Shown piece after piece: positions 38,727 to 47,899 of a stretch of DNA of 64,000 bases. Numbering within the stretch: position 1 is the first letter of the stretch; every line of letters starts with the position of its first letter. Position numbers and translations under genes: made by a program. Source of the DNA: an uncultured Synechococcus sp. (GTDB taxonomy: Bacteria > Cyanobacteriota > Cyanobacteriia > PCC-6307 > Cyanobiaceae); the NCBI GenBank assembly GCA_949373155.1, contig CASICK010000011.1, forward strand, positions 13,496 through 77,495. The letters run 5' to 3'. The notes beneath the pieces were generated by a model, which saw nothing but the letters and a program-made list of their open reading frames with translations, did not search any database and had not been told where the DNA came from.

Positions 38727-40629
38727 GGTGTTGCCGGAAAAAGCGCTCTGTTGACTCCAGAACGGCTACCTGCACGGTGCTATCTCGGAAGCCATGACCT
38801 TCCTCAGGGAAAGTGTGCACTTCCACTGGGATGGCATTGCGGCGTAAGGCATCGGCCATGCTTTCGGTTTGCTGTGGCAGGACGACCTTGTCTTTGAGAC
38901 CCTGAAAAAAGATCACAGGACAGCGGATCTGTTGTGCATGGCGCAGCGGCGATCGCTGCTCATACAGATCCCGCTCCTCGGGCCAGCGGCCGATCAGTCC
39001 ATCGAGGTAGCGGGCTTCAAAGCGATGGGTCTCTGTGGCCAAAGCGCTGGGATCGGTCACGGCATAGCGGCAGGCTCCGGCGCGGAATACATCGGTGAAG
39101 CAGAGGCAGGCCAGCGTGGTGAAGCCACCGGCGCTTCCCCCTTCGATGGCGATGCGGTTCGGATCGGCGCAATTGGCAGCGATCAAGGTTTTGGCTGCTG
39201 CGGCGCAATCGTTGACATCCACCACTCCCCAACCCCCCTGAAGCCTGTTGCGGTAAGTCCGGCCAAATCCTGTGGACCCCCCGTAATTCACGTCCACCAC
39301 TCCCCAGCCCCGGGAGGTCCAGAACTGAATCGCGAGGCTTAGGCCGCGGCGGGCCATCGACGAAGGGCCGCTGTGACTCTTCACCAGCAGGGGTGACGAC
39401 GCATCAGCTCCCCCGCTTGGGGGGTAATACCAGGCATGGGTGCGTTGCCCGCCAGACCCTTCAAACCACAACGATTGGGCCACGCTGATCTCGTTGACCT
39501 CCATGGCTGCGGCTGCGGCTGGAGTGTGTTTCCAGGTTCCTAAGCCCAAGTCGAGCTCCAGAAGCCCTTGGCCTGTGGTGCTGTTGCTCGTGATGGCAAC
39601 AGCCCTGCCATTGGATGCGTTCAGATCGGCGAGATCGTTGAAGGGTTGTTCCACCCTCTCTGCAGAGCCGTCGAGCCCAAGTCGTTGCAACTGCCATTCC
39701 CCTTGATCGCAGATGGCCGCTAACAGCTTCTCCCCATCCCAAGCGGTGGTACTCATCCCAAACACCCACTGGGGCATGGCCGTCTCCTTGGCCATCGGCC
39801 AGAGCCGTTGCCAGTGGTTGCTCAAGCTCTCGGCGCTGGGATGGCGCATCAGATTCCACCAGCCGCTGCTGTCCTCTGCCACGACGAGGCTTCCATCCGG
39901 CAGCCATTGGGGTTGAAACACTGAGACCCCCTGAAGCTGTGAAGGTTCACCGCCGGCGATCATGTAGCAATCCTCCAGCGCTCCAGAGCCCGTAAGCCGC
40001 GCCACAACCAGCTGGGAGCAATCCCAGGGCATGGAGGGTTGCCGCCATTCCACCCAAGCAAGCTGGGCTCCGTCTGAGCTGAGGGCGAGATAGCCCGCGA
40101 AATCGGCCGGCTGATGCACGACAACAGGGGTTTGATTGCGTTGATCAAGGTCCACGCTCACCAAGCGATCACAACCGGCCTCCTCGACGACGCCCAACCA
40201 TCGAGAGCGGGCATGGTCGATCACCCCGCCCCCCAGCGCGCTCTCGCTGGGGGAGGTGAGCGGTTGGGGGCTGGCTATGGCTTGCAGCGATTGGGCGTTA
40301 GCCCCATCCAGGCCTGTCCAGGCTTGGAACCAAAGGCAACCATCGTTGTCATCAACCCAAACCAGCTGGAGTGTTCCTTCCGTCAGGGTCGCCGTCAGCG
40401 GCGCTCCCCCGTAATCGTGCACTCTGCTGCGCAAATTGATCGGTGCTGGCGTGAGTTCCAGTGGTGTGCTTTCTGTCTCCCCCCAGCGGCGAATTAATGC
40501 TGTGGTGCGGCCTTTTTCGTGGGGTCGCTGCTCGAGCCAGAGCACCCAATCCTCAAGCAGTTGCGGAGCTCGCAGCACTGGAGTGCGTCCGAGGGCGGTT
40601 GTGGCGGGTAGAGGCTGTTGCAGGGACAT
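38716..40629 (-). CDS. Prolyl-oligopeptidase-family S9 serine peptidase
   Basis: 637 aa. The N-terminal ~370 residues form a propeller-like region with repeated strands (e.g. LVWVDDNDGCLWFQAW). The C-terminal alpha/beta hydrolase has the nucleophile in IEGGSAGGFT, the Asp in FQGLKDKVV and the His in FPEEGHGFR. No signal peptide, so probably cytoplasmic. It is convergent with the aldolase gene, overlapping its last 11 bases. Confidence 0.92.
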   Translation of the reverse strand: MSLQQPLPATTALGRTPVLRAPQLLEDWVLWLEQRPHEKGRTTALIRRWGETESTPLELTPAPINLRSRVHDYGGAPLTATLTEGTLQLVWVDDNDGCLWFQAWTGLDGANAQSLQAIASPQPLTSPSESALGGGVIDHARSRWLGVVEEAGCDRLVSVDLDQRNQTPVVVHQPADFAGYLALSSDGAQLAWVEWRQPSMPWDCSQLVVARLTGSGALEDCYMIAGGEPSQLQGVSVFQPQWLPDGSLVVAEDSSGWWNLMRHPSAESLSNHWQRLWPMAKETAMPQWVFGMSTTAWDGEKLLAAICDQGEWQLQRLGLDGSAERVEQPFNDLADLNASNGRAVAITSNSTTGQGLLELDLGLGTWKHTPAAAAAMEVNEISVAQSLWFEGSGGQRTHAWYYPPSGGADASSPLLVKSHSGPSSMARRGLSLAIQFWTSRGWGVVDVNYGGSTGFGRTYRNRLQGGWGVVDVNDCAAAAKTLIAANCADPNRIAIEGGSAGGFTTLACLCFTDVFRAGACRYAVTDPSALATETHRFEARYLDGLIGRWPEERDLYEQRSPLRHAQQIRCPVIFFQGLKDKVVLPQQTESMADALRRNAIPVEVHTFPEEGHGFRDSTVQVAVLESTERFFRQHLNC

Positions 40630-40694
40630 GTCGAACGGATCAAGCAGAGTTCAGGCCTGCTTAAGATCAGCACAACTTCAAGGTAGGAGGGGTT

Positions 40695-41303
40695 TTGGCT
40701 AGGAGCTTCGCCCAGTTGGCACGATCGGCTGAGAAAAGCAGCTCCTCCATTGCCGTGCCCAAGGAGCCCTTAGAGAGCGCTCCGCTCAATATTCATACTC
40801 TTGGCGACGATGCGTTACGGGGTGATGCTCGCCGGATCGGCAAGGTTGACGAGCGCGTGCGCGACTTGGTCCGCGACATGTTGCGCAGCATGTACACCGC
40901 TCGTGGCATCGGCTTAGCAGCTCCTCAGGTTGGGGTGCATCAGCAATTGCTGGTGATCGACCTCGACCTTGAAACACCAAGCACCCCACCTCTGGTGCTG
41001 ATTAATCCTGAAATCACAACCTGCAGCGCATCTGTGGACACCTACGAGGAAGGCTGCCTAAGCATTCCAGGGGTGTATCTCGATGTGGTCCGTCCGACGG
41101 CCATTCAATTGAGTTTCAGAGATGAGATGGGGCGACCCCGCACCATGAAGGCTGATGGTTTGATGGCGCGTTGCATTCAGCACGAGATGGACCATCTCCG
41201 TGGGGTGCTGTTTGTAGATCGTGTGACCGATTCCAGTGGTCTTAATAAGGAGCTGAAGGAGCATGGCTTCCTTGCCGCAGACGTCCGCCCCATGACGCCT
41301 TAA
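40695..41303 (+). CDS. def: Peptide deformylase
   Basis: 202 aa. Removes the formyl group from nascent proteins. All three motifs are present: GIGLAAPQVG, EEGCLSIPG and QHEMDHLRGVLF with the metal-binding His pair. TTG start at 40695. The N-terminal ~30 residues before LNIHTLGDD are Ser-rich and longer than in E. coli Def, typical of cyanobacterial sequences. Confidence 0.96.
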   Translation: MARSFAQLARSAEKSSSSIAVPKEPLESAPLNIHTLGDDALRGDARRIGKVDERVRDLVRDMLRSMYTARGIGLAAPQVGVHQQLLVIDLDLETPSTPPLVLINPEITTCSASVDTYEEGCLSIPGVYLDVVRPTAIQLSFRDEMGRPRTMKADGLMARCIQHEMDHLRGVLFVDRVTDSSGLNKELKEHGFLAADVRPMTP

Positions 41304-41307
41304 ACCG

Positions 41308-41505
41308 ATGCCGATGAAACCCCTTTCTGGCTTGTTCTTGGCCCTGGCTTGTGTGCTTGGAATCGCTGCCACGGGCTGTGTTTTTGAATTGGCCTACGGA
41401 GATCCTGATCTGGGCGTGAATCCAACACGATGGATTCTTGGTTTGAGTCTTCCGGCGACGCTTGGGTCACTTTTGGTCGCGATTCGTCTCAATAAACCGG
41501 CCTGA
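41308..41505 (+). CDS. Small two-helix membrane protein
   Basis: 65 aa with two hydrophobic segments (LSGLFLALACVLGIAATGCVFEL and WILGLSLPATLGSLLVAIRL). It starts 4 bases after def and is probably co-expressed. No family recognised. Confidence 0.7.
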   Translation: MPMKPLSGLFLALACVLGIAATGCVFELAYGDPDLGVNPTRWILGLSLPATLGSLLVAIRLNKPA

Positions 41506-41564
41506 TGGCACGTGCTCAGACCCAAAAGGACCAATACGATCCCCTTAATGATCGGATTTGATTG

Positions 41565-42143
41565 ATGGGCCGTCCTTGGAACGCTGCTGTTGCTTGTGCT
41601 GTGTTTACGGCCGCTGTGGCCACAGGTCTCCCGCAAGTGGCGAAAGCCCAAGGCTCCGTCTTCACTGCTGCAGATGTCGACGAAAGCCAATTTGTGATGG
41701 TGTCGGCTCCCATTGGTAAGGGTGAGAGCTCTCAGCTGAACATTTATGAGCAGCGGACCAGTGCCCGGCCTTGTTTTGCAGTGTCTGGAGCTTCCCCTGC
41801 AGTGGTTGATCCTCTGTTGGCCAGTTTTGACTTCACCGGAATCTGTAACCGCTATATCGATGGGAATGGGTATTCCCTGCGCATAGGCGGCGATGACCTT
41901 GGAACCCGTTATCGACTCTCTGTGGTCAAAACCGGTTCCGATATCGAGCTCTTGGCTGTCCCGACGCGTGATCCCTCTCGCCCCACCATGGTTGTGGCTC
42001 GTTCAGGAGGGCCTGGAAATGGTTTTCTCAAGCTGAATCTTGAATCAGGATGGAAGCTGATGAGGCGTCAATACGGCAAGCGAACGCTGGGCCATCTTTA
42101 TGTCTATCGGGATGGCATGCCTGGATCTCCCGAAGCTCTTTGA
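41565..42143 (+). CDS. DUF3747-domain secreted protein
   Basis: 192 aa from ATG 41565 with a signal peptide ending in QVAKAQ. The mature part starts SVFTAADVDESQFVMVSAPIG, the DUF3747 hallmark, and has one Cys pair (RPCFAVSG, GICNRYI) and a final WKLMRRQYGKRTLGHLYVYRD. Probably periplasmic or exported; role unknown. Confidence 0.82.
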   Translation: MGRPWNAAVACAVFTAAVATGLPQVAKAQGSVFTAADVDESQFVMVSAPIGKGESSQLNIYEQRTSARPCFAVSGASPAVVDPLLASFDFTGICNRYIDGNGYSLRIGGDDLGTRYRLSVVKTGSDIELLAVPTRDPSRPTMVVARSGGPGNGFLKLNLESGWKLMRRQYGKRTLGHLYVYRDGMPGSPEAL

Positions 42144-42196
42144 AGCATTTGCCGATCGCTTGCTAGATTAATAAGCTGGAAATCCTCGCTTGTTGA

Positions 42197-42367
42197 ATGA
42201 CTCAGGTCACGGTTGGAGAAAACGAAGGCATCGAATCTGCCCTGCGTCGCTTTAAGCGTCAGGTCTCCAAGGCCGGGATTTTTGCGGATCTCAAGCGCCT
42301 CCGCCATCACGAGACTCCGATCGAGAAGTACAAGCGCAAAGCTCAACAGCGCCGTCGTCGTCGTTGA
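42197..42367 (+). CDS. rpsU: 30S ribosomal protein S21
   Basis: 56 aa, too short for many gene finders. It starts [20 protein letters not shown] and ends in a run of arginines (KAQQRRRRR). The VTVGENE...ALRRFKRQV pattern is diagnostic of S21. A T-rich hairpin region follows. Confidence 0.95.
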   Translation: MTQVTVGENEGIESALRRFKRQVSKAGIFADLKRLRHHETPIEKYKRKAQQRRRRR

Positions 42368-42368
42368 T

Positions 42369-42447
42369 CGGTCTGCATTTTTAGCTTTAGACCGTTGGGC
42401 CGTGTCGAAATATCGAAGGATCGGTATTTTGACCGGTTCTTTTTTTT
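42369..42447 (+). terminator. Hairpins and T-run after rpsU
   Basis: CGGTCT (42369-42374) pairs with AGACCG (42389-42394). A second stem, CGGT (42422-42425) with ACCG (42432-42435), is followed by TTCTTTTTTTT. The second is the likely terminator of rpsU. Confidence 0.7.
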
Positions 42448-42489
42448 GATCGGCTTCCGAGACTAGAAGCATCTCGAATGGGATCCACC

Positions 42490-42636
42490 ATGGCAATGAT
42501 GTTTAAATCGCTTCGCGACTGGGTGGGCGAAACCCTCTCCCACGCTCTAGGAAATCCAAGCGAGGAGAAGAAGACGGTTCCTCCTGCGATTGGATTCCAG
42601 CCGTATAGAGATGTTCCTGAAGAGGGATCGCGCTAA
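42490..42636 (+). CDS. Small hypothetical protein (48 aa)
   Basis: From ATG 42490 (ATG 42478 and 42496 are in frame) it encodes a soluble peptide with FKSLRDWVGETLSHALGN followed by an acidic/Lys middle and PPAIGFQPYRD. The amphipathic first half and Pro-rich second half look like a real small protein. No known function. Confidence 0.55.
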   Translation: MAMMFKSLRDWVGETLSHALGNPSEEKKTVPPAIGFQPYRDVPEEGSR

Positions 42637-42648
42637 GCAGCGATCGGC

Positions 42649-44220
42649 TCAGGCCATCGCTGTGGGTGTGTGGTCATAGCTACGGAAGCAGATCGCTGCT
42701 GCAAGTTGTTGTTCTCCCACCTTTGTCATAGCTTCTAAGTCGGCAATGGTTCGGGCAACGCGCAGAATCCTCAAGCTGCTGCGCATGCTCAGCTGCCGTT
42801 TCGACACCACCTGCTCCCAGCATTGAAAGGCCCGTTCTTCAATCTGGCCGTAGCGGCCAAGCTCCAGCGCGCTGAGTTGGCTGTTGAGTCGGCCGCCCGG
42901 GTTGCGTTTGCACATTTTGATGCGCGCGGCTTGGATGGCTTCGGGGGAGAAGCTGCCTTCCGCTTGATTCTCTGTTGGATCAGCCGTTGTTTTGAAGCAA
43001 CGGCGTAATTGGCCTGTCGGCACAGGTTCGAGGCGGCATTGAAGATCGAGGCGATCTAAAAATGGCCCTGACAAGCGGTTCCAGTAGCGCTGCCGTTGCA
43101 GTTCCGAACAACGGCAGCGGTTGGAAGGATCACCATGCCAGCCGCAAGGACAGGGATTGGTGGCCGCCACCAGGGTCACCCTGCAGGGGAAGGCGCAACG
43201 CAATCGCGCTCGGCTTATCCAGAGAACCCCCTCCTCTAAAGGCTGACGCAGCTGATCGAGGATGGATCTTGGGAATTCAGTGAGCTCATCGAGAAACAAC
43301 ACGCCTCCATGGGCCAGGCTCAATTCACCGGGCCGAGGATTGATGCCGCCGCCGAGAAGCCCTGCCGCCGTTGTGCTGTGATGCGGTGCACGGAATGGTC
43401 GTTGCCGCACCAGGCTTGTCACGCTGCCGAGCGTGCCAGCAATGGATTGAAGGCGGGTGAGCTCCAGAGCCTCTGAGTCGCTTAACGGCGGAAGAATCCT
43501 GGGGAGCTGGCGCGCCAACATTGTTTTGCCACAGCCAGGAGGCCCCACCATCAGGAGGTGGTGTCCACCGGCGGCAGCAATCTCCAGTGCCTTTCGGGCG
43601 AAATGCTGAATCTTTAGGGGGGCTGCGGACGAGGGGGCTGATGCGCTGTCAGGGCTCGTTGTTGTTGCAGGCTCTTCCCTTATGGGTTGAGAACAACAGT
43701 TGTGCTTGATGCCATGCCGTAACTGCTCAACAAGTTGCCCCAGCGTCTGGGCGCTCACGATGGGTAGTCCGGCCACCAGAGAGGCTTCTGCCGCGTTGGC
43801 GGATGGCACCACAAACGCCTTGGCTTTCTGGTTCTTTGCTTGGCAGGCGATGGCCAGAATGCCGCGGCAGGGCCTCAAACTTCCATCCAGGCCCAGTTCT
43901 CCTGCGCAGCACAGCCCCTCCAGTTTTTGGGGATCAAGCTGACCGCTGGCGACGAGCAAGGCCAGCGCGATCGGGAGATCAAAGGCGGGCCCCTCCTTGC
44001 GTCGATCCGCTGGTGCCAGATTGACGATGACCCGAACGAGGGGCCCGCGAAAGCCGCTGTTGCGCAGCGCTGCCCGAACGCGTTCGCGCGATTCTTGAAT
44101 GGCAGCATCTGGAAGTCCCACAAGCTGCAAGCCTGGAAGCCCTGGGGCTAGATCCACTTCCACCGTGACGGGAAGCGCCTCCATACCTTGAATGGATGCA
44201 CTTAAGCAGCGTGCCAGCAT
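42649..44220 (-). CDS. comM: YifB/ComM-family Mg-chelatase-like ATPase
   Basis: 523 aa. ComM is a helicase for branch migration of transformation intermediates in other bacteria. The N-terminal Lon-protease-like domain (VEVDLAPGLPGLQLVGLPDAAIQES) precedes the AAA+ core with Walker A GPPGCGKTMLARQLP and Walker B GGVLFLDELTEF, then the C-terminal helical domain. Convergent with the 48-aa gene. A role in natural competence of this organism is an inference. Confidence 0.92.
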   Translation of the reverse strand: MLARCLSASIQGMEALPVTVEVDLAPGLPGLQLVGLPDAAIQESRERVRAALRNSGFRGPLVRVIVNLAPADRRKEGPAFDLPIALALLVASGQLDPQKLEGLCCAGELGLDGSLRPCRGILAIACQAKNQKAKAFVVPSANAAEASLVAGLPIVSAQTLGQLVEQLRHGIKHNCCSQPIREEPATTTSPDSASAPSSAAPLKIQHFARKALEIAAAGGHHLLMVGPPGCGKTMLARQLPRILPPLSDSEALELTRLQSIAGTLGSVTSLVRQRPFRAPHHSTTAAGLLGGGINPRPGELSLAHGGVLFLDELTEFPRSILDQLRQPLEEGVLWISRARLRCAFPCRVTLVAATNPCPCGWHGDPSNRCRCSELQRQRYWNRLSGPFLDRLDLQCRLEPVPTGQLRRCFKTTADPTENQAEGSFSPEAIQAARIKMCKRNPGGRLNSQLSALELGRYGQIEERAFQCWEQVVSKRQLSMRSSLRILRVARTIADLEAMTKVGEQQLAAAICFRSYDHTPTAMA

Positions 44221-44289
44221 TGAATGGTTGCGGGGTAAGCATCTGATGCCCCACCCGTCTCATTCACTGTTTTGCCCAGGGTTGTGACC

Positions 44290-44631
44290 ATGGCTGGCGA
44301 CACGATTTTTGCCCGCATCTTGCGTGGAGAGATTCCATGCGATGAGGTGTACAGCGATGACAGCTGTTTGGCGTTCCGTGACGTTGCTCCGGCCGCTCCT
44401 GTTCATGTGCTGGTGATTCCGCGCAAGCCACTAGAGAGCTTGCTCGAAGCGGAGATAGTGGATGAGGAGCTGCTTGGGCATCTGTTGTTGGTGGCGGCGA
44501 AGGTTGCCAAGCAAGAAGGCTTAAGTGATTGGCGAACGGTGATTAATAGCGGCGAGGGTGCAGGGCAGACCGTGTTCCACTTGCACGTGCATGTGATCGG
44601 TGGGCGTTCCCTGGATTGGCCTCCCGGATGA
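44290..44631 (+). CDS. HIT-family (histidine triad) protein
   Basis: 113 aa from ATG 44290. The triad motif QTVFHLHVHVIGG is near the C-terminus, and DTIFARILRGEIPCDEVYSDD at the start matches the HINT subgroup. Such proteins hydrolyse nucleoside phosphoramidates. The transporter gene starts 25 bases after its end. Confidence 0.95.
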   Translation: MAGDTIFARILRGEIPCDEVYSDDSCLAFRDVAPAAPVHVLVIPRKPLESLLEAEIVDEELLGHLLLVAAKVAKQEGLSDWRTVINSGEGAGQTVFHLHVHVIGGRSLDWPPG

Positions 44632-44656
44632 TGGTTTTGCTTGTGAGAATGGCGTC

Positions 44657-46645
44657 ATGACAGCGTCTTCATTCGCCAGCAGCGGCCCGTTTAAAAATCT
44701 GCGTAATCAGTTGGCCAAGCTGCGTCACCTGGCCCAACCCTTCTTTTTGCCGCTTGATCAGGCCAGCGGATGGCAGTTCATTTGGCTGTTGGTGTGCCTT
44801 CTGTTTTGTGTTGGCGGTTTGGTGCTTGCGGTTCTTACCGCATTGATCCGCAGCCTGGATCGGTTTCAGCCTGACTTGACGGAGAAATATCTCTCTGGTG
44901 TTTCGGGAACGATCGCCACGATTTGGTCAAGTTGGTGGGGCGCGGCTTTTGTGGCGCTGTTTCTGGTTGGTTTGGCCAGTTTTGTGGCTTTCCGTCAGCA
45001 ATTGCGCCAAAGGCGTTGGCTCAATTGGGGGATGCTGGCAACGATTGTGTTCATGTTGCTTGCTGTGAATGGAATTAATACGGGGATCGGATTTATCTAC
45101 CGAGACATTACGAATGCCTTGGTTGATAAGGACCAAGGGGGATTTTATGGGCGATTAGCAATTTATGGCGCCTGTTTTGTGATCGCTCTCCCTATACGGG
45201 TGACTCAGGTTTATATCACTGCAAAGCTTGGGATCATTTGGAGAGAGTGGCTGTCTAAATCGTTGATTGGCGATTATATGAAAAATAAGGCTTATTATGT
45301 TTTAAACCCTAATAGTGAAGATGAAACAGATGTTGATAATCCTGACCAGCGAATTACTCAGGATACGGAGTCTTTTACGGCGCAAAGTTTAAGCCTTGCT
45401 CTGGGCCTCTTTGATGCGCTTCTAACGTTTTCGCTTAATATTTTGGTGCTTTGGAGTATTAGCTCCAGGCTCACCTTCGCATTGTTTGGCTATTCTGCAG
45501 TTGCTACGACACTGCTGATTGTCTCAGGTAGAAATCTGGTAAGAATTAATTATGACCAGCTTCGTTATGAAGCTGATTTCCGCTATGGCTTGGTTCATAT
45601 CAGGGACAACGCTGAATCGATTGCTTTTTATTCAGGGGAGGGGCAAGAAAAGCAGGAATCATACCGTCGTCTTGGCTCGGTTGTTAAAAACTTCAACCTC
45701 CTGATTATTTGGCAGGTGATCATTGATGTAATGCGTCGATCGGTCTCCTATGCAGGGGTTTTTCTACCCTTTTTGGTGATGGCGCCTGTTTACTTTGCCG
45801 GTGAGATCGATTTTGGTGTTTTCAATCAGGCCAACTTTGCCTTCAACATGGTGGAGGGATCGTTGTTCTTCATTGTGGCTCGAATTGAGCAGCTTGCTCA
45901 GTTCGCTGCAGGCATTAGTCGTCTTGAGGGATTCCAGACGAAGATTGAGCAGGTGAGCAAGCAGGCCCCTAGTAGCAACAGCCGTGTTGTTCCTGGAAGT
46001 AACAGCATCGTGATTCGTTCTGCCGACCTCTACCCACCCAATGGAACGAACCCGGTCATTGAAGATCTCACGATTGATATTGGTGACCACGACAAGCTCT
46101 TAGTTGTTGGACCATCCGGATGTGGAAAGACATCACTTTTGAGGATGATTAGCGGCCTTTGGGAGCCCACTCGGGGCAGTGTGGAGAGGCCATCGATGGG
46201 TGATCTCCTGTTCATCCCTCAGAAGCCTTATATGTTGTTGGGCTCGCTAAGAGAACAGCTTTGTTATCCAGCAGATGAGAACCGTTTTAGTGATGAGCAG
46301 TTGCGAAGCGTGCTTGAGCAGGTCAGCTTGCAGAAGCTAGTGACCCGTTATCCCGACTTGGATATCAAGCAGGATTGGCCTCGAATCCTTTCCTTAGGAG
46401 AACAGCAACGATTGGCCTTTGGACGGTTGTTGTTGAACTCCCCGAGTTTTGTAGTTCTGGATGAGGCAACCAGTGCCCTTGATGTGAAGACAGAGAAGCA
46501 GCTTTATGAGTTGCTCGTAGATCGAGATCTCTCCTTTATTAGTGTTGGACATCGTCCTTCCCTCAAGCACTTCCATGACAACGTGCTTGAACTGCGGGGG
46601 GATGGCGATTGGAGCCTGATCCCCGCCAGTAGCTATCAACCATGA
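44657..46645 (+). CDS. SbmA/BacA-like ABC transporter (fused membrane and ATPase)
   Basis: 662 aa from ATG 44657. The first ~370 residues form the ABC_membrane_2-type domain: six helices, DQASGWQFIWLLVCLLFC in the first, and the family motif NPDQRITQDTESF. The ATPase has Walker A VVGPSGCGKTSLLR near residue 484, signature SLGEQQRLAFGRLL, and Walker B FVVLDEATSALD. Relatives import vitamin B12 or peptides or act in acyl-CoA transport; the cargo here is unknown. Its stop overlaps the ATG of the hli gene. Confidence 0.9.
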   Translation: MTASSFASSGPFKNLRNQLAKLRHLAQPFFLPLDQASGWQFIWLLVCLLFCVGGLVLAVLTALIRSLDRFQPDLTEKYLSGVSGTIATIWSSWWGAAFVALFLVGLASFVAFRQQLRQRRWLNWGMLATIVFMLLAVNGINTGIGFIYRDITNALVDKDQGGFYGRLAIYGACFVIALPIRVTQVYITAKLGIIWREWLSKSLIGDYMKNKAYYVLNPNSEDETDVDNPDQRITQDTESFTAQSLSLALGLFDALLTFSLNILVLWSISSRLTFALFGYSAVATTLLIVSGRNLVRINYDQLRYEADFRYGLVHIRDNAESIAFYSGEGQEKQESYRRLGSVVKNFNLLIIWQVIIDVMRRSVSYAGVFLPFLVMAPVYFAGEIDFGVFNQANFAFNMVEGSLFFIVARIEQLAQFAAGISRLEGFQTKIEQVSKQAPSSNSRVVPGSNSIVIRSADLYPPNGTNPVIEDLTIDIGDHDKLLVVGPSGCGKTSLLRMISGLWEPTRGSVERPSMGDLLFIPQKPYMLLGSLREQLCYPADENRFSDEQLRSVLEQVSLQKLVTRYPDLDIKQDWPRILSLGEQQRLAFGRLLLNSPSFVVLDEATSALDVKTEKQLYELLVDRDLSFISVGHRPSLKHFHDNVLELRGDGDWSLIPASSYQP

Positions 46646-46866
46646 CCAAACCTGATCAAGCCATGGATCGCACTCCTGAGGAGCCCTCCTCTGCGTCGAC
46701 CGCTCCAGAGACCAGTGCCACAACAAAGGATCTGCCTGCCTTTGGTTGGAGTGCCTATGCCGAGCGGATTAATGGGCGCTTCGCCATGATCGGATTTTTA
46801 GCTGTGGTGCTCACGGAAGCTCTCAGTGCTGACACGTTTTTGCATTGGGCAGGGCTGATTCCCTGA
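46642..46866 (+). CDS. hli: High-light-inducible protein (Hli/Scp)
   Basis: 74 aa single-helix chlorophyll-binding protein. The motif FGWSAYAERINGRFAMIGFLAVVL contains the Glu and Asn/Arg chlorophyll ligands of the LHC-like helix. About 35 residues of Ser/Thr/Pro-rich N-terminus precede it. The ATG overlaps the ABC transporter stop (ATGA), so its translation is linked to that transporter, which is an unexpected pairing. Confidence 0.93.
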   Translation: MTKPDQAMDRTPEEPSSASTAPETSATTKDLPAFGWSAYAERINGRFAMIGFLAVVLTEALSADTFLHWAGLIP

Positions 46867-47352
46867 CTAAGGGAGCCGAATCAAGTCCACATCCCAACGC
46901 CCTTTACGGCTCACCTGAACGGCTAGCAGTCGGCCATTTCCATTGAGGCTGACGGAGCGGGGGACACCAGGCGGATTAATGGGCAGCCGTTGCAAAGCGC
47001 TCACACTGCGTCGATAGAGCATTAATTCGGTTCGCTCTTCGCGTTGGCGGACCAGGGCGATCCTCTGACCATCACCACTCACGCTGAGGCTGATGGTTTG
47101 GGAATCGGCCTGATTGATTCCATTCAGTGGCACCGGTGTGTCGTTGCTCAGGTCAATCAGCTCCACGCGCTCTCTTCCGTTACGACTGGCCAGGCTGGCC
47201 AGCCAACGTTGTCCCATCGAGGGAAGGCGCCGGCTTTCGGCGCTGCGACGTAGCGATGCCCCGACCCGGGACATGGGACGGATGCCGTTTTGACTGCACC
47301 CCAAAGCGACGAAGCAAAGCAATAAAGCCGATGTGATGCATCTCTTTCTCAT
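46867..47352 (-). CDS. TolB-like lipoprotein, second of a pair
   Basis: 161 aa. Lipoprotein signal with LGCSQ (Cys about 19). Propeller-like blades are seen in QTISLSVSGDGQRIALVRQRE and VPRSVSLNGNGRLLAVQVSRKG. Only a few blades fit, so it may pair with another protein. It is coupled (ATGA) to the gene upstream. Confidence 0.72.
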   Translation of the reverse strand: MRKRCITSALLLCFVALGCSQNGIRPMSRVGASLRRSAESRRLPSMGQRWLASLASRNGRERVELIDLSNDTPVPLNGINQADSQTISLSVSGDGQRIALVRQREERTELMLYRRSVSALQRLPINPPGVPRSVSLNGNGRLLAVQVSRKGRWDVDLIRLP

Positions 47353-47876
47353 CGGTTTGGTTCGCTTGGACTGGTACGCCGCTGGCCTCCAGGTCCGTCG
47401 GGCTCCAGTAATCCACTTAGGTCAATCACTTCGACGCGCCAACGCCCTTGATCCGCGGTTTGAATCGCGAGTTTGCGTGCATCAGGAGCCAGGCTGACCT
47501 GCACGGGATCTCGACCGGAGGGCAAGCGTAGGGGGTGAGCTTTGCCGCTCAGGCGGTCTTCGATTAAGACCAGTCTGTGGTTGCCGCGTTGGGTAATCAC
47601 AGCCAAATAACGGCCGTTCCAGCTCAAGGACGGTGAGCTGTGGGGCTGATGACGCGAGAGATGGCGCAATCGCAATGAACCCCCACCTTCCACGTTCCGT
47701 AATTGGACGGTCGGCCTGCCGTTTTGGTCTTCAATCACAGCTAACAACCTCCCGTTACCGCTGAGGGCAGGGTCTTGTTGTTGTGTTGAAAGAAGGCCAG
47801 ATGGTGCTCGGGTCGAGCGACCTTCACAGGCAACAACTCCTAGTGCGAGCAGCACGAGGAGGAGGTGTCGGGTCAT
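47349..47876 (-). CDS. TolB-like lipoprotein, first of a pair
   Basis: 175 aa with lipobox LGVVAC. Blade-like repeats: DPALSGNGRLLAVIEDQNGRPTVQL, SPSLSWNGRYLAVITQRGNHRLVLIED and QVSLAPDARKLAIQTADQGRW. It shares the same pattern with the following gene, and the two look like products of a duplication. Periplasmic face, function unknown. Confidence 0.72.
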   Translation of the reverse strand: MTRHLLLVLLALGVVACEGRSTRAPSGLLSTQQQDPALSGNGRLLAVIEDQNGRPTVQLRNVEGGGSLRLRHLSRHQPHSSPSLSWNGRYLAVITQRGNHRLVLIEDRLSGKAHPLRLPSGRDPVQVSLAPDARKLAIQTADQGRWRVEVIDLSGLLEPDGPGGQRRTSPSEPNR

Positions 47877-47899
47877 GCCGGGATGAATGCTCAGACTGA

